Positions 45,213 through 55,939 of a stretch of DNA of 56,212 nucleotides are shown one piece after another. The DNA is taken from the NCBI GenBank assembly GCA_019931245.1, contig JAINDL010000050.1:1-56212 (forward strand), given 5' to 3'. How positions within the stretch are numbered: position 1 is the stretch's first letter; every line of letters starts with the position of its first letter. This DNA is from Bryobacteraceae bacterium CoA2 C42 (GTDB taxonomy: Bacteria > Acidobacteriota > Terriglobia > Bryobacterales > Bryobacteraceae). The notes under the pieces are model-generated. The model did no database searches, was not told the DNA's origin, and worked only from the letters and a program-made list of their open reading frames with translations. The position numbers and the translations under genes were made by a program.

Positions 45213-46253
45213 ATGAATATTTTAGGTCTGGAATCGTCGTGTGATGAAACCGCTGCCGCGGTGGTGAGCGACGGGCGCCAGGTTTTGTCGTCGGTGGTGG
45301 CATCGCAGGTGGAGACGCATGAGCGCTATGGCGGGGTGGTGCCTGAGTTGGCCTCGCGCGAGCACCTGCGGGCGATTGTGCCGGTTGTGGAGGAGGCGAT
45401 AGCGCGGGCGGCGGTGCCGATTGACGCGGTGGCGGTGACGCAGGGGCCGGGACTGGTGGGGTCGCTGCTGGTCGGCATCACCTTTGCGAAGGCCTTTGCG
45501 CTGGTGCGCGGGCTGGCGCTCGTGCCGGTGAATCATCTCGAAGGCCACATCCACGCCGTGCTGCTCGAGCACCCGCAAACGGAGTTGCCGGCGCAGGCGC
45601 TGATTGTGAGCGGCGGCCATACGCACTACTACCGCTGTGAGTCGAACTTCCGCTACGAACTGCTGTGCCGCACCCGGGATGACGCGGCGGGCGAAGCCTA
45701 CGACAAGGTGGCCAAGTTGCTCGGCTACGCCTATCCGGGCGGACCGATTCTCGACCGGTTGGCGCCCTACGGCAACCCGAAAGCGGTAAAGTTTACACGG
45801 GCCAAGATGAGCGACCATTCGCTGGACCTGAGTTTTTCCGGCATCAAGACCGCCGTGCTGCGGTGGACCGAAGCGCGGGATATCCGGGCCGAGATTGCCG
45901 CCCGCCGCGCGCTGGTGCGGCCGTCGTTCGAGGATTGGCTGGCCGCGACGCCGCCGCCGACCCTCGATCTCATCGCTTCGTTTCAGGCCACGGTGATTGA
46001 CGAGTTGCTCTCGCGGGTGCGCGTGTTTGCCGAGGATCTGGACCTGACCAACGTGATCATCTCCGGGGGCGTTGCCTGCAACGCGGGGCTCCGGGCGGCG
46101 GCGCGGCGGCTGCCCTATGCCATCTCGTTTCCGACGCCCAAGTTGTCTACGGATAACGCGGCGATGATTGCGGCGGCGGCGTATCCGCGGCTGCTGGCCG
46201 GGCACACGGCGGGGTTTGATCTGCGACCGAAAGCGAACTTTGCTCTGGCGTAG
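45213..46253 (+). CDS. tsaD: tRNA N6-threonylcarbamoyladenosine transferase TsaD
   Basis: The 346-residue protein transfers threonylcarbamoyl to A37 of ANN-decoding tRNAs with TsaB and TsaE. It begins [18 protein letters not shown] and has the metal-binding HLEGHIHA, the ATP-binding [19 protein letters not shown], and [11 protein letters not shown]. The AGG at 45205-45208 inside queA could serve as ribosome binding site. It is divergent from queA with zero intergenic bases. Other tsa genes are not in the window. Confidence 0.97.
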   Translation: MNILGLESSCDETAAAVVSDGRQVLSSVVASQVETHERYGGVVPELASREHLRAIVPVVEEAIARAAVPIDAVAVTQGPGLVGSLLVGITFAKAFALVRGLALVPVNHLEGHIHAVLLEHPQTELPAQALIVSGGHTHYYRCESNFRYELLCRTRDDAAGEAYDKVAKLLGYAYPGGPILDRLAPYGNPKAVKFTRAKMSDHSLDLSFSGIKTAVLRWTEARDIRAEIAARRALVRPSFEDWLAATPPPTLDLIASFQATVIDELLSRVRVFAEDLDLTNVIISGGVACNAGLRAAARRLPYAISFPTPKLSTDNAAMIAAAAYPRLLAGHTAGFDLRPKANFALA

Positions 46254-46270
46254 CGGCCCGGCGTGTTGTA

Positions 46271-48199
46271 ATGATTTCCATGCTTTTTCGTGTCTCTGTG
46301 TGGCTCATCGCCGGCGCCGTACTTCTGCCGGCGGCCGTCAAGAAGATCTACGTTGTGGAGCGCACCGACGCGCCGCGCAACTACGAGCACATCACCGCCA
46401 AGGCCCATTTCGCCATCGACCCCAAGCTGCCGGCCAATCAGATCATCCGCGACATCGCGATGGCGCCGCGCAACGAGGCGGGCCTGGTGGAGTTTGTCTC
46501 TGACCTCGAGGTGCTGAAGCCGCGCGATCCGTCCAAAGGCAACGGGACGATTCTCTACGAGGTTTCCAACCGCGGCGGCAAAGGCATGCGCAATATGTTC
46601 GAGCAGGGCGACGAGTATCTGCTTGAGCAGGGCTACACGCTGGTCTGGCTCGGCTGGCAGTTCGACCTGCCCCAGGCGGGGAGCCTGTTGCGGATTGAAG
46701 TGCCGCGCGCGAAGGGTGCAACCGGCCTGGTGCGGAGCGAATATGTGCCGGTGGCAAAGGTGGATGTCTATTCGCTGGGCGATCGCACGATGCAGGCCTA
46801 TCCGGTTGCGAATCCGGAGGACCCGGCGACGCAGATGACCGTGCGCGATGCGCCCGAAGGTCCGCGGCGGGTGATACCGCGGACGCAGTGGCGTTTTGTG
46901 GACGAAACGCGGGTTGGGCTGACGGGTGGTTTTCAGCCCGGTAAGCTCTACGAGGTGATCTACCGGGCGAAGGATCCGGCCATCGTCGGCCTCGGCATGG
47001 CGGCGACGCGGGATCTGATTTCTTTCCTGAAGGGCAAACCGGATAGCACGATTCTGCTGGGCGACCAGGGAAGGTACCTCAAGAACGCCATCGGCTTCGG
47101 CACCTCGCAAAGCGGGCGGTTTCTACGGACCTTTCTCTACATGGGGTTCAACCGGGATGAGAGTGGCCGCCGCGTGTTTGACGGGGTGTGGGCGCACGTG
47201 GCCGGCGCCGGGCGGGGCAGCTTCAACCACCGCTTCGCGCAGCCTTCGCGCGATGGCCATCGCATGACGAACACCTTCTACCCGTCCGACCTGTTTCCGT
47301 TCGCGGACCTGCGCATGCTGGATCCGGAGACGAGAGACGACGACGGGTTGTTGACGCGGGCGGTGGATGAGCAGGTGGCGCCGCTGATCTTCTACACCAA
47401 TGGTTCCTACGAGTACTGGGGGCGGGCGGCTTCGCTGATCCATACCTCGCTGGACGGGAAGAAGGACGACGGCCTGGCGGGCGGTTCGCGGGTTTATTTC
47501 CTGACGGGCACCCAGCACGGACCCGGCCGGTGGCCGGCGGCGAAGACGGCGGAGACGGCCTATCGCGCCAACCCGAACGACTACCGGTTTCTGATGCGCG
47601 GGTTGTTGGGGGCGCTGACGCGATGGGTGGTGGCCAAGGAGGCCCCGCCGGCTTCGCGCTACCCGCGGATCGATCAGCAGCAGTTGGTGGCGCCGGCGGC
47701 GCTGCAGTTTCCGAAGATTCCCGGGGTGCGGTTACCGCGGGCGCCGCATCAGGCCTGGCGGGTGGATTACGGTCCCGATTTCAAGTCCGATGGGGTGATT
47801 GCCTTCGATCCTCCGAAGGTCGGCAAGCCGTTTCCCACGCTGGTGCCCGCCGTGGACGCGGATGGGAACGAGGTGGCGGGCTTGCGTCTACCCGATGTAG
47901 CGGTGCCGCTCGGGACGTTTACGGGCTGGAACCTGCGCGACCCGGCGACGGGGGCGCCGGCGGAGATGCAGAGCATGACCGGCGGCTTTCACCCATTCGC
48001 GCGGACGAAGGCGGAGCGGGAGGCGAGTAAGGATCCGCGGCCCTCGATCGAGGAACGCTACGCCAGCAGGGACGAGTACTTGAGCAAGGTGGACCGCGTG
48101 ATCGACGGGCTGGTGACGGGCCGGTATGTGCTTGATCGGGACCGGGCGGCGCTGCGGGAGCGGGCGGCGGCGCATTGGGATGGGGTGACCCGGCGATAG
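46271..48199 (+). CDS. Exported alpha/beta-hydrolase domain protein (Abhydrolase_10-like)
   Basis: The 642-residue protein has a signal peptide (VWLIAGAVLLPAA) and then an unusual large alpha/beta hydrolase. The nucleophile elbow is GTSQSGRF near residue 280, and a His candidate is in GTQHGPG near 417. Motifs YEVSNRGGKGM and ILLGDQGRY also fit the Abhydrolase_10 group common in Acidobacteria. Substrate is not known; related hydrolases act on esters. It starts 17 bases after tsaD but is probably functionally separate. Confidence 0.82.
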   Translation: MISMLFRVSVWLIAGAVLLPAAVKKIYVVERTDAPRNYEHITAKAHFAIDPKLPANQIIRDIAMAPRNEAGLVEFVSDLEVLKPRDPSKGNGTILYEVSNRGGKGMRNMFEQGDEYLLEQGYTLVWLGWQFDLPQAGSLLRIEVPRAKGATGLVRSEYVPVAKVDVYSLGDRTMQAYPVANPEDPATQMTVRDAPEGPRRVIPRTQWRFVDETRVGLTGGFQPGKLYEVIYRAKDPAIVGLGMAATRDLISFLKGKPDSTILLGDQGRYLKNAIGFGTSQSGRFLRTFLYMGFNRDESGRRVFDGVWAHVAGAGRGSFNHRFAQPSRDGHRMTNTFYPSDLFPFADLRMLDPETRDDDGLLTRAVDEQVAPLIFYTNGSYEYWGRAASLIHTSLDGKKDDGLAGGSRVYFLTGTQHGPGRWPAAKTAETAYRANPNDYRFLMRGLLGALTRWVVAKEAPPASRYPRIDQQQLVAPAALQFPKIPGVRLPRAPHQAWRVDYGPDFKSDGVIAFDPPKVGKPFPTLVPAVDADGNEVAGLRLPDVAVPLGTFTGWNLRDPATGAPAEMQSMTGGFHPFARTKAEREASKDPRPSIEERYASRDEYLSKVDRVIDGLVTGRYVLDRDRAALRERAAAHWDGVTRR

Positions 48200-48242
48200 T
48201 CGAGGTGGGGCACCATCCGCGATTGGTAGGATGGAAGAAGCA

Positions 48243-49067
48243 ATGGGTCCTCAACAGACAGAATTAAAGACGACGGCGATTGACGGCGTGCGGCAGATCA
48301 TCGCCGTTGGTTCGGGGAAAGGCGGGGTCGGCAAGACGACGGTATCGGTGAATCTGGCGATTGCGCTGGCTGGATTGGGGTATCGGGTGGGCCTGATCGA
48401 CGCGGATGTGTACGGACCGAACGTACCCTTGATGATGGGCATCCGGGAGGCTCCCCATGCCATCGGCGAGAGGATTCAGCCGCTGGTGCAGCACGAGGTG
48501 AAGCTGATCTCGATGGGGTTTTTGAGCCCCGGCGACAAGCCGCTCGTGTGGCGCGGACCAATGCTGCACTCGGTGATTCAGCAGTTTCTGCGCGGGGTGG
48601 ACTGGGGGACACTCGACTATCTGCTGATTGATTTGCCGCCGGGAACGGGCGATGTGCAGCTTTCGCTGATGCAGACGACGACGGTGAGCGGCGCGGTGGT
48701 GGTGACGACGCCTTCGGAGGTTTCGCTCGAAGACGCCCGGAAGGCCGTGCTGATGTTCCAGAATGTGCGGGTGCCGGTGCTGGGTCTCGTCGAGAACATG
48801 AGCTATCTGATTGCGCCGGGTTCGGGTGAGCGGATTGACGTGTTTGGGCACGGGGGCGGCGAGCGGACGGCGAACGCGATGAGCGTGCCGTTTCTGGGCT
48901 CGCTGCCGCTGGACCCGGCGGTGCGCGTGGGCGGCGACAGCGGGCGGCCGGCGGCGCTGGACCCGGCGGGCAAGGGTGCTCCGTTCGTCGAACTGGCCGA
49001 ACGGGTGGTGGAGCGGTTGGCGGCCCGCGGGGCCGGCAAGGCACCGACGATGACCGTCAGCGACTAA
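48243..49067 (+). CDS. Mrp/ApbC-type P-loop ATPase, iron-sulfur carrier
   Basis: The 274-residue protein belongs to the Mrp/NBP35 MinD-like ATPases that carry Fe-S clusters to apoproteins. It has the deviant Walker A GSGKGGVGKTT, DADVYGPNVPLMMG, DLPPGTGDVQL and GLVENMS. The usual CxxC near the C-terminus is not present and the N-terminal DUF59 extension is missing. ATG 48243 is preferred because GGAAG stands 5 bases before it; 48231 would add four residues. tilS starts one base after its stop. Confidence 0.88.
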   Translation: MGPQQTELKTTAIDGVRQIIAVGSGKGGVGKTTVSVNLAIALAGLGYRVGLIDADVYGPNVPLMMGIREAPHAIGERIQPLVQHEVKLISMGFLSPGDKPLVWRGPMLHSVIQQFLRGVDWGTLDYLLIDLPPGTGDVQLSLMQTTTVSGAVVVTTPSEVSLEDARKAVLMFQNVRVPVLGLVENMSYLIAPGSGERIDVFGHGGGERTANAMSVPFLGSLPLDPAVRVGGDSGRPAALDPAGKGAPFVELAERVVERLAARGAGKAPTMTVSD

Positions 49068-49068
49068 C

Positions 49069-50331
49069 GTGCTGGACGCGGTGGCAGCGGCGCTGGACCG
49101 GCTGGGAGTTTCCGGCGCGACGCTGGGGGTAGCGGTTTCGGGCGGCGCCGACAGCGTTTTTCTGCTCCACGCCCTGCGGGCGGTGCACCGGGGGCGCCTG
49201 GTGGTGCTCCATGTGAACCATGGGCTGCGCGGGTCTGCCTCGGAGGAGGACGAAGCCTTTGTCCGTCGATTGGCCGGGGAGTTGCCGTGCGCGGTGGCGC
49301 GCGGCGGACCGGTGGAGGGGAATCTGGAGCAGTTTTGCCGCCGGACTCGGCTCCGGTGGTTTGCCGAGTGGCGGGGTACCGGACTCGTCGATTGGGTGGC
49401 GACGGGGCATACGGCTTCCGATCAGGCCGAGACGGTGTTGCTGCGGCTGCTGCGCGGCACGGGGCCGACAGGTTTGCGGGGGGTGCTGGAGCGGACGAGG
49501 TCCGGGTTGATCCGGCCGCTGCTGGGGGTATCGCGGGAGGCGGTGCGGGAGTATCTGGCCGGGCAGGGGATGGCGTGGCGCGAGGATGCTTCGAACGAGG
49601 ACCCGCGGTTTCTGCGCAACCGGGTGCGGCGGGAGGTGCTGCCGCTGCTGCGGGCGCTGTCGCCAGCGGTGGAGAGTCATTTGGCCCGGCTAGCAGGGAT
49701 AGCGGCTGTTGAGGAGATCTACTGGCGGGCGCAGATGCCAGCGGCGGGAGCGGTACGGGAGGTGGGGGCGCTGCGGGAGATGCACCCGGCGCTGCGGCGG
49801 CGGGTTTTGCGGGATTGGGTCGCCGCCGCCAAGGGCGACCTGCATCGGGTTGAGGAGCGGCACATCGGGCAGTTGGAGCGACTGGTGATGGATAGCCGGG
49901 GCGAGGGAGCGGTGACGCTGCCGGGGGTGGTGGCAACGCGGTCGTTTGGGGAGATTCGGATGGCGTGTCCAGGGGCGATGGATTCCCGATATACTGAAGA
50001 GATTGTTTTAGAGCTTGACCAGGAACGGTTACAGGGAGAGTTGCGTGTGCGCACGTGGCAGCCCGGAGATCGTTTTCAACCGGCAGGGCGTAGTGAGCCG
50101 ATTCTTTTGAAGAGATTGTTTCAAGTCGCTCGCATACCCTTATGGGAAAGAGAGAATTGGCCGATTGTTACCGATGGAGTGAGTGTCGTTTGGTCGCACC
50201 GGTTTGGCGTCGATGTAAGGTTTCTGCCCACTGGTGACACAAGGAACATTTTGCGATTTGTAGCGCGGATTTCCGGACTCGATGAATCGATCCCTTCATC
50301 CTCGACGTCCTGTATATTGAGGAAGCAATGA
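49069..50331 (+). CDS. tilS: tRNA(Ile)-lysidine synthase TilS
   Basis: The 420-residue enzyme modifies C34 of tRNA(Ile2) with lysine so that it reads AUA. It has the PP-loop [10 protein letters not shown] near residue 25, [30 protein letters not shown] and [14 protein letters not shown]. The C-terminal lysidine-tRNA binding region has [15 protein letters not shown] start. The last 110 codons (from about 49980) are markedly AT-richer than the rest. Its stop overlaps the ftsH start (ATGA). Confidence 0.94.
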   Translation: MLDAVAAALDRLGVSGATLGVAVSGGADSVFLLHALRAVHRGRLVVLHVNHGLRGSASEEDEAFVRRLAGELPCAVARGGPVEGNLEQFCRRTRLRWFAEWRGTGLVDWVATGHTASDQAETVLLRLLRGTGPTGLRGVLERTRSGLIRPLLGVSREAVREYLAGQGMAWREDASNEDPRFLRNRVRREVLPLLRALSPAVESHLARLAGIAAVEEIYWRAQMPAAGAVREVGALREMHPALRRRVLRDWVAAAKGDLHRVEERHIGQLERLVMDSRGEGAVTLPGVVATRSFGEIRMACPGAMDSRYTEEIVLELDQERLQGELRVRTWQPGDRFQPAGRSEPILLKRLFQVARIPLWERENWPIVTDGVSVVWSHRFGVDVRFLPTGDTRNILRFVARISGLDESIPSSSTSCILRKQ

Positions 50332-52241
50332 CATCTAACGTAAATAAGCTGATCTTCTGGGTTGTTATCATCTGCCTAGCCGTGATTTTGTACACGGTGG
50401 TAGGCCGGGGGAAAGGCAAGCCGGAAGTGAATCTGGCGTTTTCCCAGTTCCTCTCCGAGGTGGAGGCGGGGCGGGTGAAGTCAGTGAAGATCAGCGGCAC
50501 GGAAGTGCGTGGTCAGTTTGTGGACGATTCGCAGGGCCCGTTGCGGACTCTGATTCCGGCGAATTATCCGAAAGTGTATGAGATTCTGACGGCGAAGAAC
50601 GTCGCGATCGAAATGCAGGAGTCGACCAACGGTACGCTGGTGTCGCTGCTGGTGAACGCGATTCCGTTTGTGCTGCTGCTGGCGCTGTGGATCTTCATGA
50701 TGCGGCAGATGCAGAGCGGGGGCAACAAGGCACTTAGCTTTGGCAAGAGCCGGGCGCGGCTACACTCTTCTCAACAGAAGAAGGTGACGTTTAAAGACGT
50801 GGCCGGCGTCGAAGAGGCGAAAGAGGAGCTTGGCGAGATCATTGAGTTTTTGCGGGAGCCGCAAAAGTTCCAGAAGCTGGGCGGTCGGATTCCGAAAGGC
50901 GTGCTGCTGGTCGGGCCGCCGGGAACGGGCAAGACGCTGCTGGCGCGGGCGATTGCCGGCGAGGCGAACGTTCCGTTTTTCTCGATTTCGGGTTCGGACT
51001 TTGTGGAGATGTTTGTGGGTGTGGGCGCAAGCCGCGTGCGCGATCTGTTTGAGCAGGGTAAGAAGAATGCCCCTTGCATCATCTTCATCGATGAGATTGA
51101 CGCCGTTGGTCGGCACCGCGGAGCGGGATTGGGCGGGGGTCACGACGAGCGGGAGCAGACGCTGAACCAGTTGCTTGTGGAGATGGACGGTTTTGAGTCC
51201 AACGAAGGGGTGATTCTCGTCGCGGCGACCAATCGGCCAGACGTTCTTGATCCGGCGCTGCTGCGGCCGGGTCGGTTTGACCGCCGCGTGGTGGTGGGCC
51301 GGCCGGATGTGAAGGGTCGGGAGCAGATTCTGCGGGTGCACACCAAGAAAGTCCCGCTGGGTGATGATGTGGACCTGATGGTGCTAGCGCGCGGGACACC
51401 GGGATTTGCGGGCGCGGATCTTTCCAACCTGGTGAATGAGGCGGCGCTCGTGGCGGCGCGGCAGAACCGGAAGGTGGTGACGCAGTTGGATTTTGAGCTT
51501 GCCAAGGACCGGGTGATCATGGGCGCCGAGCGGAAGTCGATGATGCTCTCGGATGAAGAGAAGAAGAACACGGCTTACCACGAGGCGGGTCATGCACTGG
51601 TGGCGGTGCTGATTCCGGACGCCGATCCGCTGCACAAGGTGACGATCATCCCGCGCGGGATGGCTCTGGGCTTGACGATGCAGCTGCCGCTGGACGACAA
51701 GCACTCCTACAACAAAGACTATCTCGAGGCGCAGTTGGCCATCCTGATGGGTGGGCGGATTGCGGAAGAGATCTTCATGAAGCAGATGACGACGGGCGCG
51801 GGTAACGATATTGAGCGCGCGACGGACATGGCGCGGAAGATGGTCTGCGAGTGGGGTATGAGCGAACTCGGGCCGATGAGCTTCGGTAAGAAAGAGGAGC
51901 AGATCTTCCTGGGCCGCGAGATTTCGCAGCACCGGGACTACTCCGAGACGACGGCGATCGCGATTGACGCGCAGGTGCGGAAGCTGGTGGACAACGGCTA
52001 CAGCCGGGCGCGGAAGTACATTGAAGACTACCGGGATGCGATGGTGCGGATTGCCGAGGCGCTGCTGGAGCGCGAGGTGCTTGACGGCTCCGAGGTGGAG
52101 CAGTTGATCCGGGGCGAGTCGCTGGCGGCGTTTCGCGGGACGGTGAAGCCGCGGAGTGACGAGGACAACAAAGTGGCGCCGCCGAGCGGTCTGGGCGGCC
52201 TGCGGATTCCGCCGCTGGCGGATGGTCCTTCGCCAGCGTAA
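50328..52241 (+). CDS. ftsH: ATP-dependent zinc metalloprotease FtsH
   Basis: The 637-residue membrane protease extracts and degrades misfolded membrane proteins. It has two N-terminal membrane helices ([37 protein letters not shown]) around a periplasmic loop, an AAA+ domain with [18 protein letters not shown] and a second region of homology at [20 protein letters not shown], and the zinc HEAGH motif. Its ATG overlaps the tilS stop, and the HAD-phosphatase ATG follows its stop directly. Confidence 0.97.
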   Translation: MTSNVNKLIFWVVIICLAVILYTVVGRGKGKPEVNLAFSQFLSEVEAGRVKSVKISGTEVRGQFVDDSQGPLRTLIPANYPKVYEILTAKNVAIEMQESTNGTLVSLLVNAIPFVLLLALWIFMMRQMQSGGNKALSFGKSRARLHSSQQKKVTFKDVAGVEEAKEELGEIIEFLREPQKFQKLGGRIPKGVLLVGPPGTGKTLLARAIAGEANVPFFSISGSDFVEMFVGVGASRVRDLFEQGKKNAPCIIFIDEIDAVGRHRGAGLGGGHDEREQTLNQLLVEMDGFESNEGVILVAATNRPDVLDPALLRPGRFDRRVVVGRPDVKGREQILRVHTKKVPLGDDVDLMVLARGTPGFAGADLSNLVNEAALVAARQNRKVVTQLDFELAKDRVIMGAERKSMMLSDEEKKNTAYHEAGHALVAVLIPDADPLHKVTIIPRGMALGLTMQLPLDDKHSYNKDYLEAQLAILMGGRIAEEIFMKQMTTGAGNDIERATDMARKMVCEWGMSELGPMSFGKKEEQIFLGREISQHRDYSETTAIAIDAQVRKLVDNGYSRARKYIEDYRDAMVRIAEALLEREVLDGSEVEQLIRGESLAAFRGTVKPRSDEDNKVAPPSGLGGLRIPPLADGPSPA

Positions 52242-52865
52242 ATGGCGCGGTCCTACCGGCTTTACCTGTTCGACGTGGATGGCACGTTGACGGATTCGGC
52301 GGAGGATATCTGTGGCGCGGTCGGGGCGGTGCTCGACCGGAACGGATATCCTCCGCAGCCCTTTGCCTTGGTGCGGAGTTACATTGGGCGGCACCTGACG
52401 GACCTGTTTGGCGATGTCGTGCCCGGGCTCCCGGCGGAGGCTATGGAGCGGCTGATTGCCGAGTACCGGGAGATCTACTGGGCGCGGGAGCATAACGCGA
52501 CGAAGCTGTTTCCGGGCGTAGCGGAGGCGGTGCGGGCGTTGGGCGGGATGAAGGCGACGGCGACGACGAAGGGGACGCCGACGACGCGGGTGGTGCTTGA
52601 GAAGTTCGGGTTGCTGCCTTACTTTGACCACGTGCAGGGGACGGACGGGTTTCCGGCCAAGCCATCGCCTGAGGTGATTCAGCGTTCGCTGCGCGCTTTG
52701 GGCGTGGACCCGCGGGAGGCGCTGATGATTGGGGATGCGCCGGCGGATATCGCGGCGGCGCGGGCGGCGGGCGTGACGGTTTGCGCGGTAAGCTATGGCT
52801 ACGGCAATCCGCGGGAGATGGAGCCGGACTTCTGGATCAACGACCTATGCGAGTTATTGGATTAG
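52242..52865 (+). CDS. HAD-superfamily phosphatase, phosphoglycolate-phosphatase-like
   Basis: The 207-residue protein has the HAD motifs I (DVDGTLTDS), II (TTKGTP), III (Lys in FPAKPSPE) and IV (GDAPADIAAA), with an alpha-helical cap after motif I. This fits phosphoglycolate phosphatases (Gph) and pyrophosphatase PpaX, but specificity is not visible. Its start follows the ftsH stop with no gap, and its 3' end overlaps the next gene by 19 bases. Confidence 0.88.
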   Translation: MARSYRLYLFDVDGTLTDSAEDICGAVGAVLDRNGYPPQPFALVRSYIGRHLTDLFGDVVPGLPAEAMERLIAEYREIYWAREHNATKLFPGVAEAVRALGGMKATATTKGTPTTRVVLEKFGLLPYFDHVQGTDGFPAKPSPEVIQRSLRALGVDPREALMIGDAPADIAAARAAGVTVCAVSYGYGNPREMEPDFWINDLCELLD

Positions 52866-54541
52866 TTCTGGGCGCCGCGGCGGCGCTGGTGGCGGCGCCG
52901 GAGATGATTGTGCACAACGGTCGGATCGTGACGGCCGATGCGCGGTTCACGATAGTCGAGGCGATGGCGGTGGAGAAGGGCCGGATTGTCGCAACGGGTA
53001 CGAGCGCGGCGGTGCTGCGGCGGAGGGGTCCGGATACGAAGCTGATCGACCTGGGCGGGAAGATGGTGCTGCCGGGTCTAATTGACGCGCACGTGCACGC
53101 GCTCGGGGCGGGATTGACGGAGTATAAGCGGAAGCTGCCGCCGCTCGACAGCATTACGGACATCCAGAACTATATCCGGGAGCAGGCCAAGACAACGCCG
53201 AAGGGCGAATGGATTGTGGTGCCGCGGACGCTGCCACCGCGGCTGGCCGAGCAGCGGTTTCCGACCAAGCAGGACCTGGACGTGGCGCCGGAGCATCCGG
53301 TGGCGTTTGACGGGTCGTACGTGTGGGGCGCCAATACGATGGCGCTGCGGATCAGCGGGATTACGGCGGCGACGCCGAATCCGCCGGGCGGCGAGGTGGT
53401 GAAGGGGGCGGACGGGGAGCCGAACGGGATTCTGCGCAACGCGGCTTCGCTGCTGCAGCGGGTGCCGCAGGGGGCTAACTACAGCGAGGCGGAGAAGCTC
53501 GAGGCGCTCGAGACGATGCTGAAGCTCTATGCCGCGGCGGGCCTGACGACGGTGGGGGACCGGGCGGCGGTGCTCGAGGACTACAATCTCTACGCCAAGC
53601 TGAAGGCGCAGGGGCGGCTGCCGGTGCGGACGGTGCTGACGTGGCGGATCAACGCGATGCGGCCGGTGGAGCAGGTGGTGGCCGAGATTGAGGGCAACGG
53701 ATGGAAGACGGGTCAGGGGGATGAGTGGCTGAAGTTTGGGTCCTTTAAGGTGACGCTCGACGGCGGGCAGAGCGTGGGGACGGCTTATCAGCGGATGCCG
53801 TACGGGGCCTACGGGCGGCAGCTGTACGGGCAGACGAATCCGGATGCGCGGGGGACGCTGTTCGTGGACGGGCCGAAGCTAACGCAGATTATGCGGGCGG
53901 CGCGGAACAAGGGCTGGCAGTTGACGAGCCATGCACAGGGCGGGGCGGCGATTGACGTGTTGCTCGATACGTTCGAGGCGCTCGATAAGGAGCGGCCGAT
54001 TGGGCCGACGCGGTCGCACGTGATGCATGGGAGCTTCATGAGCGAGGCGGCGGTGGCGCGGATGAAGCGGATGGGGGTGTTGGCGGATGTGCAAGCCGGG
54101 TGGCTGCATTTTGACGTGCCGGCGCTCGAGCAGGTGTTCGGGTACAAGAACATGCGGTACTTCTTCCCGCTGCAGACGTACCTCAAAAACGGGATTGTAA
54201 TCGCGGGCGGGAGCGACCACATGATCGGGCAGGATAAGAACCGGGGCGTGAACCCGTTCAACCCGTTCTATAACCTATGGATGGCGATCACGCGGGAGAC
54301 GCGGGCGGGCAAGCAGATTTATCCGGAAGAGAAGATTACGCGGGAGCAGGCGCTGCGGATGTATACGAACGGGGGCGCTTACCTGCACTTTTCCGAGAAG
54401 GAACTCGGGTCGCTCGAGGTGGGCAAGTGGGCCGATTTCGTGGTGATCGACCGGGACTATTTGCGGTGTCCGGAGGCGGAGATCCGGCGGATTGAGCCGG
54501 TGATGACGGTGGTGGGCGGCCGGACGGTGTACACGAAGTAG
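52847..54541 (+). CDS. YtcJ-like amidohydrolase, exported
   Basis: The 564-residue metal-dependent hydrolase has a signal peptide (VIGLVLGAAAALVAA), a composite beta-sandwich and a TIM-barrel: HVHALG metal site in GLIDAHVHALG, later LTSHAQGG, HGSFMSE, GGSDHMIG and a C-terminal LGSLEVGKWADFVVID. These fit the YtcJ/amidohydrolase_3 subfamily, which acts on N-substituted amides or cyclic imides. The ATG at 52847 is chosen because it opens into the signal peptide; the longer frame lies inside the HAD gene. Confidence 0.88.
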   Translation: MRVIGLVLGAAAALVAAPEMIVHNGRIVTADARFTIVEAMAVEKGRIVATGTSAAVLRRRGPDTKLIDLGGKMVLPGLIDAHVHALGAGLTEYKRKLPPLDSITDIQNYIREQAKTTPKGEWIVVPRTLPPRLAEQRFPTKQDLDVAPEHPVAFDGSYVWGANTMALRISGITAATPNPPGGEVVKGADGEPNGILRNAASLLQRVPQGANYSEAEKLEALETMLKLYAAAGLTTVGDRAAVLEDYNLYAKLKAQGRLPVRTVLTWRINAMRPVEQVVAEIEGNGWKTGQGDEWLKFGSFKVTLDGGQSVGTAYQRMPYGAYGRQLYGQTNPDARGTLFVDGPKLTQIMRAARNKGWQLTSHAQGGAAIDVLLDTFEALDKERPIGPTRSHVMHGSFMSEAAVARMKRMGVLADVQAGWLHFDVPALEQVFGYKNMRYFFPLQTYLKNGIVIAGGSDHMIGQDKNRGVNPFNPFYNLWMAITRETRAGKQIYPEEKITREQALRMYTNGGAYLHFSEKELGSLEVGKWADFVVIDRDYLRCPEAEIRRIEPVMTVVGGRTVYTK

Positions 54542-54547
54542 CCGGGT

Positions 54548-55420
54548 TCAGGGCCGGGAGGAGACTTTATCCTTGCCGGGGAAGTCGGCAGGGAGCATTT
54601 GGGTGACTTTGCCGGAGGCGGCCCATTCGGCGCCGCGCTGGTAGGTGACGATGAAGTCGACCGATTGCATGGCTTCGACGGCGTGGCCGAGGCAGGTGTG
54701 GAAGATGCGCCCTTTGCCGTAGGAGAGGACCATGATGAGGGGCTCGTGTTCGCCGGTGCCGCGGGTGGACTTGTCGGAGAAGGCGGAGGCCAGGATGCGG
54801 ACGTTTTTGGCCGGGCCGCGCAGACGGTCGTAGAGTTCGTCTTTGGCGTGGAGCCATTCGGCGGGGAGGCCCTTGGTGATGGGGTGGTTGGGATCGCGGA
54901 GGGTGATGAGGTAGGGGTGCTGGGCTCCGTGGCTGCCGCCGCGGCCGGGTTGGGTATCGGGGACCCACTTGCCTTCGCGGAGGCGGAGGTAGGGGCCGTC
55001 CTTTTCGTTGCGGTTGCCCCAGCCGCCGAGGCCGATCATTTCGTTGAATTCGGGCCAGGTGGGGAAGGCGTTATTGGCGGCGTGGACGACGACGAGGCCG
55101 CCGCCGGAGCGGACGTAGCGGACGAAGTCGGCTTCGGTGGTTTTAGACCAGTCTTCGCCGTTGTAGTTGAGGACGACGACGTCGTGGCCGGCGAATTTGG
55201 GGCGGTAGGCTTCCATGTCGCCGCCTTTGGGCGGGGTGGTGGAGACGGTGACGGTGAACAGGCCGGTCTGTTCGAGGTAGCGCTGGAGGAGGGGGGTGGT
55301 TTGGATCCAGGCGTGGTTGTTCTGACCATCGATGAGGAGGGCGGAACGCTTGCGGGCGGCGAGGGCGGGCAGCGCCGGCAGGGCGGCGAGGAGAGCGCGT
55401 CGGGAGAGCATCGGATTCAT
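54548..55420 (-). CDS. ThuA-like domain protein, exported
   Basis: The 290-residue protein has an N-terminal signal (LSRRALLAALPALPALA, possibly Tat) and a ThuA-like flavodoxin-type fold: SALLIDGQNNHAW, a Pro-rich loop, GHDVVVLNYNGEDW, GGGLVVVHAANNAF and GKGRIFHTCLGH. ThuA proteins take part in disaccharide or trehalose breakdown; many planctomycete and acidobacterial copies are secreted. It is tail to tail with the amidohydrolase, 6 bases apart. Start at 55420 or 55411. Confidence 0.87.
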   Translation of the reverse strand: MNPMLSRRALLAALPALPALAARKRSALLIDGQNNHAWIQTTPLLQRYLEQTGLFTVTVSTTPPKGGDMEAYRPKFAGHDVVVLNYNGEDWSKTTEADFVRYVRSGGGLVVVHAANNAFPTWPEFNEMIGLGGWGNRNEKDGPYLRLREGKWVPDTQPGRGGSHGAQHPYLITLRDPNHPITKGLPAEWLHAKDELYDRLRGPAKNVRILASAFSDKSTRGTGEHEPLIMVLSYGKGRIFHTCLGHAVEAMQSVDFIVTYQRGAEWAASGKVTQMLPADFPGKDKVSSRP

Positions 55421-55671
55421 GGTATCGCAGGGGAGGGTGGGTGCTGGCGGTGGGCTGGGGCCCTTGGCGTTGAGGGAGTGGGGCTTGGCGGCTGATGGGC
55501 GGCGGAACAGGAGGACCGGGAGCGGTTTGGTGCGGGCTGCAGCCGGAGGAGGCAGCCGGCTTCCCGGACGGCGGGCGGTGGCGACTGGGGCGAAGGGTGT
55601 GGCTGGCGGCTGGTCGTTCGGGTTTCGGGGCTTCCGCGGCCGGGGTAGAGGCAGTCCTTGGGATGGTCGAC

Positions 55672-55926
55672 GGCCTGCCCGTTGGCCAGGGCCAGGGCGA
55701 CGAGGACGTCGCGATTGTGGCGGTGATGCTGCAGGGTGCGGACTAGGGCGACACGATGGCGATGAGGGAGACGGCGGCGGCAGTCAGGAACGAGGCGGAT
55801 GGCGAGCGGGTGAGCGCGGAGGTTCCGCTAGAGGTGGTGGCGGACAAGGGTTATCCTGGATTACGCGACCAACTGAGCAACCGGAGAATAGACCGAATGG
55901 TGTACAGCGATACGACATTCGACTAA
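55672..55926 (+). pseudogene. IS1182-like transposase fragment
   Basis: The frame carries DVAIVAVMLQGAD-stop-GDTMAM and later VVADKGY, which match IS1182-type transposases (their LQGADQGDT and ADKGYHS motifs). The TAG at 55743-55745 stands where relatives have Gln (CAG), so one base change made it. Only the DDE middle part remains, and its 3' end abuts an IS4 fragment at about 55940. The 250 bases before it hold nothing recognisable. Confidence 0.7.
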
Positions 55927-55939
55927 AGTACCGAACAGG

